From positions 29,103,504 through 29,167,503 of the forward strand of contig JARYHS010013630.1 of NCBI GenBank assembly GCA_031002005.1: a DNA stretch of 64,000 nt. Reading direction: 5' to 3'. The DNA is from Vandiemenella viatica. Its lineage: Eukaryota > Arthropoda > Insecta > Orthoptera > Morabidae. Numbering within the stretch: position 1 is the stretch's first letter; each line of letters begins with the position of its first letter. The notes beneath the pieces are model-generated. The model saw nothing but the letters and a program-made list of their open reading frames with translations, had not been told where the DNA came from and searched no databases. A program made the translations under genes and the position numbers. This document shows positions 11,497 to 21,514 of the stretch, in pieces.

Positions 11497-14330
11497 GTAA
11501 ATAAATTCTATAGATAAATTCTGAAAATGTAAAGCCAGTAGTAAGGGTGTTAATGGTAAATTGTAGAAGTATAATGAACAAAGTAATCGAATTTGCAAAC
11601 TTAATAGAGATGCACGAACCACAAGTAATAATTGGGGTAGAGAGTACTAGACAGTGAGGTTTTTCCTGATCGTTACAGAGTGTACCGCAGAGATAGCGGA
11701 GCAATTGGTGGAGGAGTCTTCATACTAGTTAGCAAAAACTTCTGGGGTAGTAAAAAATAAAAAATCAGAGTGTTGGCTGTTTACCACAGCGGAAGAATGA
11801 CAGAAGAGGATGAGGCTCTTGGGGAGAAATTAAATTCATACTCAGATTTCAGAGGTGAGAATAGAATGATCATCATCGGCGGGGATTTAAATTTACCAGG
11901 TGTAAACTGGGAAGGGAATAAGATAAATAACACAAGGGAACAAAGATTTGCAAATATCTTAATAAGGGAAGGAGGAGTTACACAAGTGGTTGAGCAAGAC
12001 ACTAGGGGACAAAATATTTTGGATATATTTCTAATTAAGCCCGATGAAAACCTTTTGAGGTATCAAGTAACTGAAGGAATAAGTGATCATGAAGCAGTTC
12101 TGATGGATATTAGAGGATTCAGTAAACCAGCAGCCAAAATTGAAGGGGGAAATAGGTACAATTATAAAAAGGCACAGGTTTCAAATTTGAAGAGATATTT
12201 CAGAGAACATTTCAGCAAATGAAAGGAAGGCTCAAGTACAGTAGAGTCAAGGTGGGAGAGGTTCAAGGAGATAAGAAAGGGGAAAGAAAAATTTATTCCA
12301 AGGCAGAAAATAAAGAGAAGTAGAGAACCTATGTACTATAATAGGGAAGTGAGGAGGATAAAGAGGTTGGTAAGAAAAGAACATAACAGTGTTAAGAGAC
12401 AGCAGGGTAGTAGGGAATATTTAAAACAACTAAACAAGGACTTAATAACAGCAAAGAAAATGGCTAAAGATGGGTTTATGAAGAGTATTGTCAATGCATC
12501 TAGAAATTTCTATGGCTATATCAGGAAACTGAGGGGAAGGGAGGGTGTAGAGACACTTATAGATAAGGATGGAGAAGAAGTTACTGACGATTTGAAAAAG
12601 GCAGAGATTTTAAGTAAATGGTTCAGTGAAAGCATTAGGGACAATGAATCAGAAACAGGAGGGTCTAATTCGGAGAATGAGCTTAACAACACAATTACAA
12701 ATGACAATAGTAAAAAATTTGATATCCATCCTGAGGAAATCATGAAGGAAATAAGAAAGCTGAAAAAAAAAAAATAAAGGGGCTGGTGAAGATAATATTA
12801 TTACAGATATCTTAAAGATAGCCGGATGTGACATTGTACCTTATCTTGAAATATTATTTAAATTGAGTCTAGACACTTGCTGCTTACACAGGACTGGAAA
12901 AGTGCAATAGTAGTACCGGTACATAAGGGAGGGGTGAGAAACAGAGTTGAGAATTACAGGCCAATCAGTTAGACATCAGTGGTAGGTAAATTAATGAAAT
13001 GATTGATATGCAACCACATCAGAAATATATGTGAGGAGCGTAAGTGGTTTTCAAGCAGGCAACATGGTTTCAAGCAAGGATATTCATGCAAATCTCAGTT
13101 GGTGGGATATATGCAAGATATTTCAGATGAAATGGACAAGGGAGGCCAAATTGATAGTGTAGCACTAGATCTGTCTAAGGTGTTTGACAGAGTAAGCCAT
13201 AAAATGGTAGTTAATAAGGTAAAAACCATTGGAGTGGATAAGAAAGTCATTTGCTGGGTAGAAGAATTTTTAAAAGGTAGAAAACAGAAAGTTATGGTAG
13301 GAAATGTAGTATCAAAAGAAGTTGAAGTAAAAATGGGTGTGCCACAGGGTAGCATATTGGGACCATTGCTATTCATTATTCTAATGAATAATTGTGTTGA
13401 TTGTTTACTATCTGAAATTAGATTGTTTTGTAGATGACATAATGCTGTATAAAAGAATCAAAACGATAGAGGATTGTAAACAGTTGCAGGGTGACTATTC
13501 AATCTGTTCTCCGACAACAGGATATCTAATTGGGTTGGTAAACATGGAATGAAGATAAATGCAAAGAAGAGTCAGCTTATTAGATACACAAATAAAAAAC
13601 AAAAGGTTAATTATGAATATAATGTGGGGAAAGAATTGCTTGCTGAAGACTTGAAATGTAACTATCTTCGAATTACTTTTGATAACAAACTTAACTGGGC
13701 AGGACACATAGGACAGGTGGTAGGAAAAGGTTTCAAAGTTCTGCACTTGTTGGAGAGAGTGATTAGGGGATGTACGAGAGAAGTCAAGGAATTGGGTTAC
13801 AAAACTTTGGTCAGACCATTGCTCGAATATGGTAGTGTAGTATGGGACCCTCATTTTACGTATCAAATACAGGAGTTGGAGAGGGTGCAAAAAAGGGCTT
13901 CTAGATTTTTTCTGGAAATTATCGCAGAATGCAATCAGTGATGGATATGATAAAGGAGCTGGAATGGGATTCATTGCAGGACAGGAGGAGAATGAGGAGG
14001 GTCATGGGAGTGTACAGGGCATATACTGGCAATGAGGCATGGAAAGATATTGCAATAGGTATGAAAAGTAGTGCATGGAAGGTAAAAGATGACCATGACC
14101 ACAAGCTGGCACTCGATTTCAGGCACAAGGGTGTAGGAAGATTCTCTTTTTTAGGTAAGGGTGTCAGGGATTGGAATGAGTTACCAAGAGAAATGATGAA
14201 TAATTTACCGAAAACTTTGAAAGAATTTAAAGATCAAATTTGTAGAGGGCAAACGTAGGTAGGTGCAGGATAGGGGGAAGATGGGTGTGTAGGGAAATTG
14301 CCACCGGAACCTGTGCTCCATTGCAATTAA
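11497..14330 (+). mobile_element. L2/CR1-like LINE inserted in CR1 copy A
   Basis: The minus-strand CR1 sequence breaks exactly after ..GAGTGACT (11496) and resumes with ATTATTCATT (14331), as judged from the uninterrupted CR1 copy B at 24380-24400. Between lies a plus-strand LINE, 5'-truncated within its endonuclease and ending in a 3' UTR that finishes CATTGCAATTAA. The same 3' end occurs at about 47262-47275. This element is unrelated in detail to the CR1 host copy. No clear target duplication is visible. Confidence 0.8.
11545..14258 (+). pseudogene. L2-like LINE ORF2 (endonuclease + reverse transcriptase), frameshifted
   Basis: In order: endonuclease start (VNCRSIMNKVIEF, then HEPQVIIGVES near 11608-11650), GGDLNLPGVNW near 11880, and SDHEAVLMDI near 12085. 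A connector follows at 12331-12777. RT blocks come next: NYRPIS near 12955, QHGFKQGYSCKSQL near 13065, LDLSKVFDRVSHKM near 13170, MGVPQGSILGPLLF near 13336, and FVDDIMLY near 13428, with V replacing the usual A of FADD. The C-terminus is at 13549-14258 (LLEYGSVVWDPHF, RFSFLGKGVRDWNELP). Several one-base frameshifts and stops break the frame, so it is not functional. Confidence 0.85.
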
Positions 14331-14900
14331 ATTATTCATTATTCTAGTTGGAAAATTAACTACCTGAGTTAAATTTAATGAACTGACTAATGATTCTAAC
14401 ATGACTTTACATGGTAAGTTATTAAGAAAATCTACATTAAAATCACCAATACAACTATGTTGACTTCTTTTCTGCTTAAAAATATTAATAAGAGTTCAAA
14501 TTGGTTCATAAAAATAGAAAAGTTTCCTGATGGTGCTCTGTATACTTTTACTATTATGAAAATTTCATTATTGAAATTTAGCCGTGTAGCACAATATTAA
14601 AGATGTTTATCAAGCCAATACTTGTTAATACTTATATCCTCAAAACTATAACCATTTCTAACACAAGTGACAACTCCCCCTTTCTCCAAGTTTGTTCTAC
14701 AATAATGAGAAGCTAAATTAAAGTCAGTTACATCTGACATACCTATTCCTGTAGTTATGTGGTGTTCAGACGATCATAAAACATCAATTCTATTGATATC
14801 ATTTAATTAATTTACATGGACAAGCAATTTATCCACTTTGTTTGTTAACCCTCTGATATTCTGATGTAATAAATTAATCCCTACACAATTTTTAATTTTG
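14331..14900 (-). pseudogene. CR1 copy A ORF2, N-terminal endonuclease
   Basis: Minus-strand reading gives INLLHQNIRG near 14880 (start of the APE-type endonuclease), NGYSFEDISINKYWLD near 14640, and LTQVVNFPTRIMNN at the 14334 edge. Copy B preserves the same blocks. Stops and frameshifts are present. The domain normally nicks target DNA to prime reverse transcription; here it is only a relic. Confidence 0.75.
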
Positions 14901-14989
14901 GTGTCTGAAAACTCATTATTGTTTAAACTAATTTCTTTTAAAATTCTCTGCTTAATACATGATCCTAATCTAAAAAAGGAGCTGCCCTA

Positions 14990-15240
14990 ACACCATTAAC
15001 AGGAATTTTTTCATGTGAATTTGTGGCCCTCATTAATTGTTTTGCTATCAAATCTGAAAGAACCCCCTTCCCTTTCTATTGAGGTGTATGCCATGCCTAT
15101 TATAACCCCACCTATCAATAGCATCTACAAGTACAATGCCCATGCCAGAGCTAATATCAGACATAAGTTACCGTTCCAGTTCCAGATTCACTCACCTCCC
15201 AGCAGAGTTCATCTGTAGCCGATCATAACATCTCAAGACT
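14990..15240 (-). pseudogene. CR1 copy A ORF1, C-terminal part
   Basis: This matches the end of the better preserved ORF1 in copy B (30087-30300): blocks around NSAV.Q, LELE, SGMG and the region before the ORF1 stop. It is separated from the rest of ORF1 (15880-16302) by the inserted CR1 fragment at 15241-15879. Confidence 0.65.
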
Positions 15241-15879
15241 GGGGAAACTCTTTACAAAGTAAAAAAGTTGTCATAGCACAGAAAAGAGTAATTAGGATGT
15301 TGTGTAGGGTAAAGCCAAGAAATTCTTGCAGACAACTTTAAAAAAAAACTCGATATTCTTACAATGGCTTCTTAGTATATATATTCTCTCATGTGCTTTG
15401 TCATAGATCATTTTAACCTGTTTACTTCTAATTCACAGGTACACAATTTCAATACAATAAATGGAAATAACTTGCACAAATCACAAACATCTCTGTCATT
15501 AGTACAAAGAGGAGTTAATTATTCAGGTATACATCTGTTTAATAAACTTCCTAAGAGTATAAAACAGTTTGCGAATAATAAAGATACATTTAAAGAAAAA
15601 CTGAGAGATTATCTTATTGGCAACTCCTTCTACTCTATACAAGAATCTGAACAAATTAATTAATTGTATTCAATAAGACTTTTGCAAAATTCAATTGTAA
15701 AAATTAATGTTTATTGTTATTCTCTTTATTTGTCTTTGAAACATATAATTGGTTTTACTATGATTATGACTCATATTGTATGTATGTGTATTAACCATTA
15801 CATGTTTCACATCCCAGAGGTCCTTTCTCAGCAGAGATCCACGAAACAAGATTGATGAATAAAAAAATAAAATAAAATG
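15241..15879 (+). mobile_element. 5'-truncated CR1 3' end inserted in opposite orientation
   Basis: This plus-strand fragment starts within ORF2 near WGNSL-equivalent sequence, continues through QKRVIRMLCR and LVQRGVNYSGIHLFNKLP, and stops at 15661. A roughly 215-base 3' UTR follows, ending GATTGATGAATAAAAAAATA and AAATAAAATG. CR1 copy A ORF1 reads on both sides (15240 and 15880). It belongs to the same family as its host, inserted in the other orientation: typical LINE 5' truncation. Confidence 0.8.
15391..15660 (+). pseudogene. CR1 ORF2 C-terminal fragment, open
   Basis: A 90-codon open stretch encoding the C-terminus of a CR1 ORF2 protein, closely similar to 6914-7285 on the minus strand. 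The catalytic domains are absent because of truncation. The methionine at its start is internal to the original protein. Confidence 0.8.
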
Positions 15880-16302
15880 ACACTGACCCGAGTGGGCATG
15901 TTGCTTCTGCAATTTTCTCCAGGTCATCTCTGATACTATACCTATAATTCCTGCCCAAACTATTTCCCACTCCTCCCACTAGCACTACATGATCTTGAAC
16001 GTTGAAATCCTGATACAAAGAACATATATTTTCTACTGCCTGAGCAAGACTAGCACTAGGCTTGAAGAAACTCATGACCTGGAAACCTGATCCTAATTTT
16101 TCCTGCACCAATGGCCCAACACCTCATCCATGACTACTACCTAGAAGCAAGACTTTATTTTTCCCTAATCCCTGCCTACCAGACGTAACTACACAGCTTT
16201 TCCTACAAGTCTGCTGCTTTTTAACTACACCTACAGCTACAGAAGGCTCATCCCTGTCTAACTCTGTTAACATTGCAAACCTATTTTGCACCCCAACAAC
16301 AA
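15880..16302 (-). pseudogene. CR1 copy A ORF1, esterase-like domain
   Basis: Minus-strand reading contains VGVQNRFAML, then NKVLLLGSSHGRG (equivalent to SGNH/GDSL block I) and VVLVGGVGNSLGR (block III-like). CR1-family ORF1 proteins are known to carry an esterase of this class. Homology with copy B stops at about 16302, so the N-terminal zinc finger is lost from this copy. A frame change lies between 16124 and 16111. Confidence 0.75.
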
Positions 16303-16780
16303 GTGATATATACTTGCAAGAACTTTTTAACAAAATAATTGCAATCCTCCCTTTGAGATCTCATGTCTTTTCATGAGATCAAATTAAATGACAAGGAAAG
16401 GGAAAATGACTCATCACTCACCAAAGTTTAAATCTGCAATCAAAGACAAACATATTTAACGTGCATTAAAATACACACTATTTCGGTTTTACAAATTATT
16501 CACGTTGTAGGGAATGAGTAATATGGTTTGGGAGGTATGCTCACCCCAAAATTTAACACATGACTCATAGCATTAATACTAAAATATAAATAAAAATGTA
16601 ATATCATTGTAACCATTATCTTCAAGTAAGTGTCACAATTTTATTGGGGTGTTAATCTTTCATGTAGTAGTTCAATTTATATTTTTCTTATTTTCTGAAT
16701 TACTATGTATATGTGAGAAAACTTAAGAAATAAACAACCAGAATTAAGGAGTAAAAAAGAATACTAATAGAATCCACAGA
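16303..16780. other. AT-rich spacer
   Basis: No coding or repeat signal recognised. Confidence 0.5.
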
Positions 16781-17110
16781 GTGTAGTGTTATCTGTAATG
16801 TATTATGGTCAGTATCTTCTGAGGTTAGGAAAGGTGTGTTTATCTTAGAGATAGTGTGATCTGTGATACCCATCTAATTTGGTTACAATTGAATAATTAT
16901 TTTTTGCTCTGTACCATGGTTACACATTGTGATAAGATGTACTACAGTTTTTAAGCTAGTTGATAAGCTTTCAAACTATAAAAACTCCATCCAAATGGGT
17001 TCAGTAGTTTTTGTGCGATGTGGTAACAATGTGACAGTCAGACCTACTTACAGATTTCATATATATAGAAATAGTCAACATTTTGTTCATTCATGTAGTG
17101 GTCATGCATG
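16781..17110 (+). repeat. Possible 3' end of an unclassified interspersed repeat
   Basis: The stretch near 16990-17065 (GGGTTCAGTAGTTTTTGTGC, then ACAGTCAGACCTACTTACAG and a short TA-rich end) resembles the 3' ends of widespread arthropod repeats, but I cannot assign a family. It lies in the presumed intron upstream of the beta-glucuronidase exon. Confidence 0.3.
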
Positions 17111-17374
17111 AACACACCCATCACTACTATGATGTATCTCATTCTTCTTGGACCTGAGTAAGTAGTTAATTTAAATTATTGTGAATAGTGTTTTTATTTT
17201 TTTCTTGTGCCATTGTAGCCCTTTTGCCTTCAGCTTAGGGAAATGTAGGATTTTCTATACAGAGCCTTTTTTGCTTTCATATTGCCTTAAATCATTTCTC
17301 TTTATTTTCATCAAATGTCAGATGTGCCATGCAGTAAAAAGTAATATTAATCTACTGTATTGTTCTGATTGTAG

Positions 17375-17517
17375 GTACCCCTCTGGTTTTATAGCATATT
17401 CATATGACTTCGATTTCTATAACTATGCTGGTATTCATAGACCAGTATACTTGTACACAACTCCTGAGCAATATATCAATGATATTACAATATTTACTGA
17501 TATCAGCAACGGCAGTG
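17375..17517 (+). CDS. GUSB: Beta-glucuronidase (GH2) internal exon
   Basis: This is a 143-base exon of a host gene. Translation (one base of split codon, then 47 codons) begins YPSGF and includes [19 protein letters not shown] followed by YINDITI, the signature region at the end of the sugar-binding domain of glycosyl hydrolase family 2 beta-glucuronidases. These lysosomal or secreted enzymes remove terminal beta-D-glucuronic acid from glycosaminoglycans and conjugates. The catalytic TIM-barrel glutamates lie in later exons not present here. A pyrimidine-containing ..GATTGTAG acceptor precedes it and a GTAAGC donor follows. The larger open frame at 17181-17546 simply runs into intron on both sides. 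No stop or frameshift is seen, so this is probably a live exon rather than a retrocopy. A paralogue of the family is possible. Confidence 0.75.
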
Positions 17518-17636
17518 GTAAGCAGCTTTGTTGTATTAAGTGTTGATTTTGATTTACTTTCAGAACAAACTGTGAATTGAGATGAGATAGAATTCTACTC
17601 AGTTACACAGGGATGTGGGAAAGCTACTTTATTGTG

Positions 17637-17890
17637 TAGGCAGACATGGAATGAAGATAAATGTAAAATATAGTAAACTTTTAAGGTTCACAAATATAAA
17701 AATAAATGTATGTTTATTAAAATACGGTGGAGGAAAAGTTTCTTGTTGAAGACATAAAGTTGGAATATAATTTTTTAATTAAATCAGATGGGCAGGACAT
17801 ATTGAAACTCCTTCCTACCATCTATCTAAAGTCCTGCATCTACTGGAGAGTGTGGAGAGGGGATGTAACTAGGAATTGATGAATTAGGTG
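17637..17890 (+). pseudogene. Diverged L2-like LINE RT fragment
   Basis: Plus-strand reading gives GRHGMKINVKYSKLLRFTN, RWAGHI and KVLHLLESVERGC, which align with the L2-like element at 13530-13790 (KHGMKINAKKSQLIRYTN, NWAGHI, KVLHLLERVIRGC). Several stops and frameshifts are present, so it is older than the copy at 11497-14330. It sits just downstream of the beta-glucuronidase exon, in presumed intron. Confidence 0.7.
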
Positions 17891-18114
17891 CAAAATAACT
17901 TGTCACAGAATAGTCATATATTGAAAGCTAAATTGTTCGTTGTCTGTGACCATGTAACTCAACTAAACTTCTGAAATGTTTAATTACTGGAAAATTTTCT
18001 TCATCAAATTGGTTGCCATCCAAAGAATGGGATTTATAAATAATTCACTTAAATATTTAATGAAGAAGGTTCACAATTAAAAAAAAAAAAAAAAAAGAAT
18101 AGTTTATGTCACTA
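17891..18114. other. Spacer with an A run
   Basis: Short non-coding stretch with an A homopolymer near 18079-18096. Nothing else recognised. Confidence 0.5.
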
Positions 18115-18181
18115 TACGAGATGTGGTTATTAAATAACAAGACTCTTGCTGTAAAAATATTTGTTTTGAAGTTTTACACAA

Positions 18182-18900
18182 CTAGTTATTATCACTTTCA
18201 ATATAGACACCTTCTCTATCCCTACAATGCTCCATGCTGATTTTCCATTGTTCAGAACAGTGCTGGAAGTCTTCTTCTGTGAGCTTCTTCATGACGTGTA
18301 CCACTTTTTTTTTTTTTATCACCGCTTCAGTGGACTGAAATCTTGTTCCTTTTATTGCAGATTTGACCTTGGGAAACAAATAAAAGCCACATGATGCAAG
18401 GTTAGGCAAATAAGGTGGACGGTCTAATACTGGGCTGTTGCACTTCACTAGATACGTCTTGACAGACAATGCAGAATGAGCCGGGGCATTGTCTTGATGG
18501 AGAACCCATGACTTGTTCTTTCATTGTTTGGGTCGTTTTTTTTTTAATTTTTTTCCCATGGAGTTAGCAAGAACCTCAAGGTTAGTTAACAGATGGTCAT
18601 ATCGAATCAATTACTGACTTTATCAATAATTTCATCCGTTTTTGACGTGGCAGGACGACTCAGGTGTGAATCATCTTCAGCTTCTTTTTGGCCATCTTGG
18701 ATGCACTTAAACCATTTATTTATTTATAACACATGCACACATGATAGACATTCACTGCCATATACTTCTTTTAATAAAAGATAAGTTTCAGTAGCATGTT
18801 TTCAAAGTTTCATGTGAAATTTCATGAAAATTCATTGCTTTGTTATAATTTTTCTGGCAAATAAAGCAATAGCTCTTTAACAAATGAAGGCAATGTACAG
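18182..18900 (-). pseudogene. Mariner transposase, internally deleted
   Basis: Minus-strand reading shows an N-terminal helix-turn-helix part (ESYLLLKEVYG near 18785, NKWFKCIQDGQKEAEDD near 18690, LSRPATSKTDEI near 18640). It then passes directly to the C-terminal part: HQDNAPAHS-equivalent sequence near 18490, and SVKTYLVKCNSPVLDRPPYL and FYLFPKVKSAIKGTRF in the open frame 18469-18182. The middle of the catalytic core is missing. The block PPYLPNLASCGFYLF corresponds to the family's PPYSPDLAPCDFYLF, whose D is the third catalytic acid; here it is substituted. It is non-functional. Confidence 0.75.
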
Positions 18901-19013
18901 ACTGATTTGTTTACAGACACAGGAGGCACTGTATTCAAAAGAGAAATCTTCATGCTACTCAGCTGTCAGTTGTTAGCCTTTGGCACATACGTACTACTTC
19001 CATAGAAACATCA

Positions 19014-20658
19014 TGTAAGCTACCTTACTCTCTATTTTCAATATTCAGTTAAAATCCGACGAAATTTAGGTAAACATTCGATACATGATACCATAGTTTG
19101 AAATCGAGATAACAACACTTTACTGATGAGAAAGTAAATAAACAACACATAACAACCTTAAATAAGAAGTTTCTAATAAAATATAAACTGTAAACTTACC
19201 GAGATGAGCGTAATCCTTAATAATTCTGAAGTAAAGTAAACAGATTTGGTTAAACAACCACATCACTGATATTTCACATAATTGACCACTGTAAAGCACT
19301 TTAATAATAATAATTTCACTAGTTGGTATTAAATTCACCAATAACTCGCAGTTTCCGACAGATTTAAAGCAGTAAATATGGTGTTCAAAACATTACACCA
19401 TGCGCTAATTTCAATAAAATGTTTCAGTCCAGCCAGGTAATTTTAGAGCTTTAAAAGTAAATTTAAAATGTAATAACACTTAATAACATGCCATTAATAT
19501 TCTTTAAGTTTCCAATAGCCATCTACCGATAAACAAAAGATATAAATAAGTTAAAATTCGTTATCCTGTGACGTCGTAGAAGCCTTCGAGTAATTTGAAT
19601 TTCAGTTTGGAAAACATATTTCAACAACCAAAAACTTTCCTAAAACACTTAAAATAAATAAAGGAACATTTTAAAAATAGTCTCAGGCAGAAATAAGCTG
19701 TAAATAAAAAGTGGATAAAATTGAGTAATGCTGTTAAACTATCAAATTTTAGAAATCCCATAACTTTTGACATCCTTAACCGATATAAAAGATTTTAACA
19801 CCACTGGACTCGGCAAAGGCTGGGGAACACTTTAAAAATAGTTTAAATTTGAAATTTTAAACTTTAGCAGATCCATATTCCGGATGTGACGTTTTGCAGT
19901 TTTAAAGTCATTGAGCCTCCCTATTAATCAACTTTCATAAATCATTTACACCTGTCTGGAAGCTCTGAGAACAAAACCAACCACATCACCACACTTGTTT
20001 CGTTACGCTCTATCTCTTGTGATTTTCTGAAAGTTCTCCGTTAACAAAATTTAATCTGGATAGCCTGTTGATTACATTAGTAGGTCATTTCTGATAAAGG
20101 TAGGCCGGTGGCTCGTCTCGAGGCAGTCCGTTGAAACACTTGGTCGGGTGAGGATGCTACTCGTGGAAGAACAAATTCAGCGCTAGTTGGGCGCGTGGGC
20201 TTCTGGGAGACCGGAAACAAGCATGGCTGACTGTCAGGATAGCCAACCGTAGAACTTTGAACTTATACACCATGTGATCATCAGTGCCGGAACTTTTATT
20301 TTCATTTTCGGGGTCGAGCGATCTGTTCTGTTTCATAACTTGCAATCTTTCGAGTGATGTTTAATCCGATTGCCATTGCTAACTAAAACATTTTCTGTAA
20401 TTTCTGTTTTTACTTTTCTGCTTTTCAAGAATATATTAATTTTGTGAACTGATCATCATCGACTTTCATTCATAGTGTAATATCCTCCTCACATAGGGTT
20501 TATAATTATGTGAGTGGCGGCCGCAATAAAATAGTTAGCAACTAACCTCCAGCTTTACACGGTTCAGAACATTTATTAAACTTTCAGCCGAGTCTACAGC
20601 CAAGCTAGTTCAGGTGTATGAGGTGATACTGACCCCATGCATCGTTTTACCCCTGACA
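19014..20658 (+). mobile_element. Solo long LTR (1645 bp) with ATCA target duplication
   Basis: The repeat starts TGTAAGC and ends CCCCTGACA, and is flanked by ATCA at 19010-19013 and 20659-20662. Its start and end match the LTR at 24657-27151 (TGTAAGG..CCCTGACA). No internal region or second LTR accompanies it, so it is a solo LTR formed by recombination between two LTRs. It is diverged and shorter than the 2.5-kb copy. Orientation is taken from the TATA-bearing copy. Short open frames inside it (for example 19120-19341 minus) are not genes. Confidence 0.75.
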
Positions 20659-20690
20659 ATCAGTCTGTTATTTTATAGCCATACTTCAGA

Positions 20691-21514
20691 TTCTCCAAAA
20701 CTTCAGGTTGCTGATATTAGAAGTTACAACTTAAATAGACAAATATTTATTTTGACTTAATTCTTATATGAAGATGCAGGTTAGTTCATAACTACGACAG
20801 TCATTCAGAGAATTTTCCAAAAGTAACCACCCTTTTAATTTTCTATTGCAGATGAAGTAGAAGTTCTCTTCAACATGTAAGAATTTCTCAAAATTTGTAC
20901 AAGCTATTACTTAGACATTTCAAAAACCCAAATGATGACCCTCTATCACCATAACAGTTTCATCAAAATATCCAATATTAAGGTAAAATATTCTAAGTAT
21001 CAAAACTTTACTAAAGATCCTTCCATGAGCATCATAAATTCCATCTACATTTTATAACTTTTGCAAACCAGCATATTGCTCATCTTGGGAGTACCTCGAA
21101 TATTCTACATTTCAACAGATGACTCAATGAAGTCCAAACTCAACATCTTCCCACAGTTAGTAACTTGTAGCTGATTATTACAAAATTTTGATATATGATA
21201 GATTAAATTATTCTGAATATTTTCTGTTATGACACTTCTTTTTAGAAATACCCCATTTTTTTCACTGTAATAAATTCTAGGAGTAAAATAATTTTTGTAC
21301 TTTTATTTTCTATTTTATCCTGAAAAATTAAGTACCTGATACATCTTCTAACTGTGACAGATCACATTTAAATTCTTATTGAATCCAGTATGTGAATATT
21401 ATCATTATTTAAAAGAAATTGGGCAAAACTCATGTTTGCAACTTCCACATAGTTATTAACTTCCTTCAAAATTCCATAACTTCTATAATCATAAGTATTA
21501 TTTGTATAAGATTT
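20691..21514. other. AT-rich spacer
   Basis: No gene or repeat recognised; stops in every frame. Confidence 0.5.

Larger units (their letters stand above)
6675..16302 (-). mobile_element. CR1-type LINE, copy A, near full length, broken by nested insertions
   Basis: Minus-strand pieces line up in the order of a CR1-type non-LTR retrotransposon: ORF1 esterase domain (16302-15880 and 15240-14990), ORF2 endonuclease (about 14900-14331 and 11496-11340), reverse transcriptase (11255-10070 and 8520-8141), C-terminal region (7405-6914), then a 3' UTR ending near 6675 in a TGTATTGTATTGTA-like tail. Four later inserts interrupt it: 7406-8140 (unidentified), 8521-10069 (Helitron-like), 11497-14330 (L2-like LINE, plus) and 15241-15879 (CR1 3' end, plus). 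The 5' part of ORF1, including the zinc finger seen in copy B, is missing. Frameshifts and stops show it is dead. Confidence 0.85.
18115..20690 (-). mobile_element. Mariner element with a solo LTR inside its terminal repeat
   Basis: The left end (TACGAGATGTGGTTATTAAA, then TAACAAGACT) follows a TA at 18113-18114. The inverse of that terminus is found at about 20663-20690 (GTCTGTTATTTTATAGCCAT), but only after the solo LTR at 19014-20658. Removing the LTR and one 4-bp duplication restores an element of about 0.9 kb. It carries a minus-strand transposase relic (18182-18900). Confidence 0.7.

Noticed and set aside
17181..17546. The whole 121-codon open frame as a protein
   Set aside because: Only 17375-17517 has beta-glucuronidase similarity; the rest is intron read-through on both sides of the splice sites.
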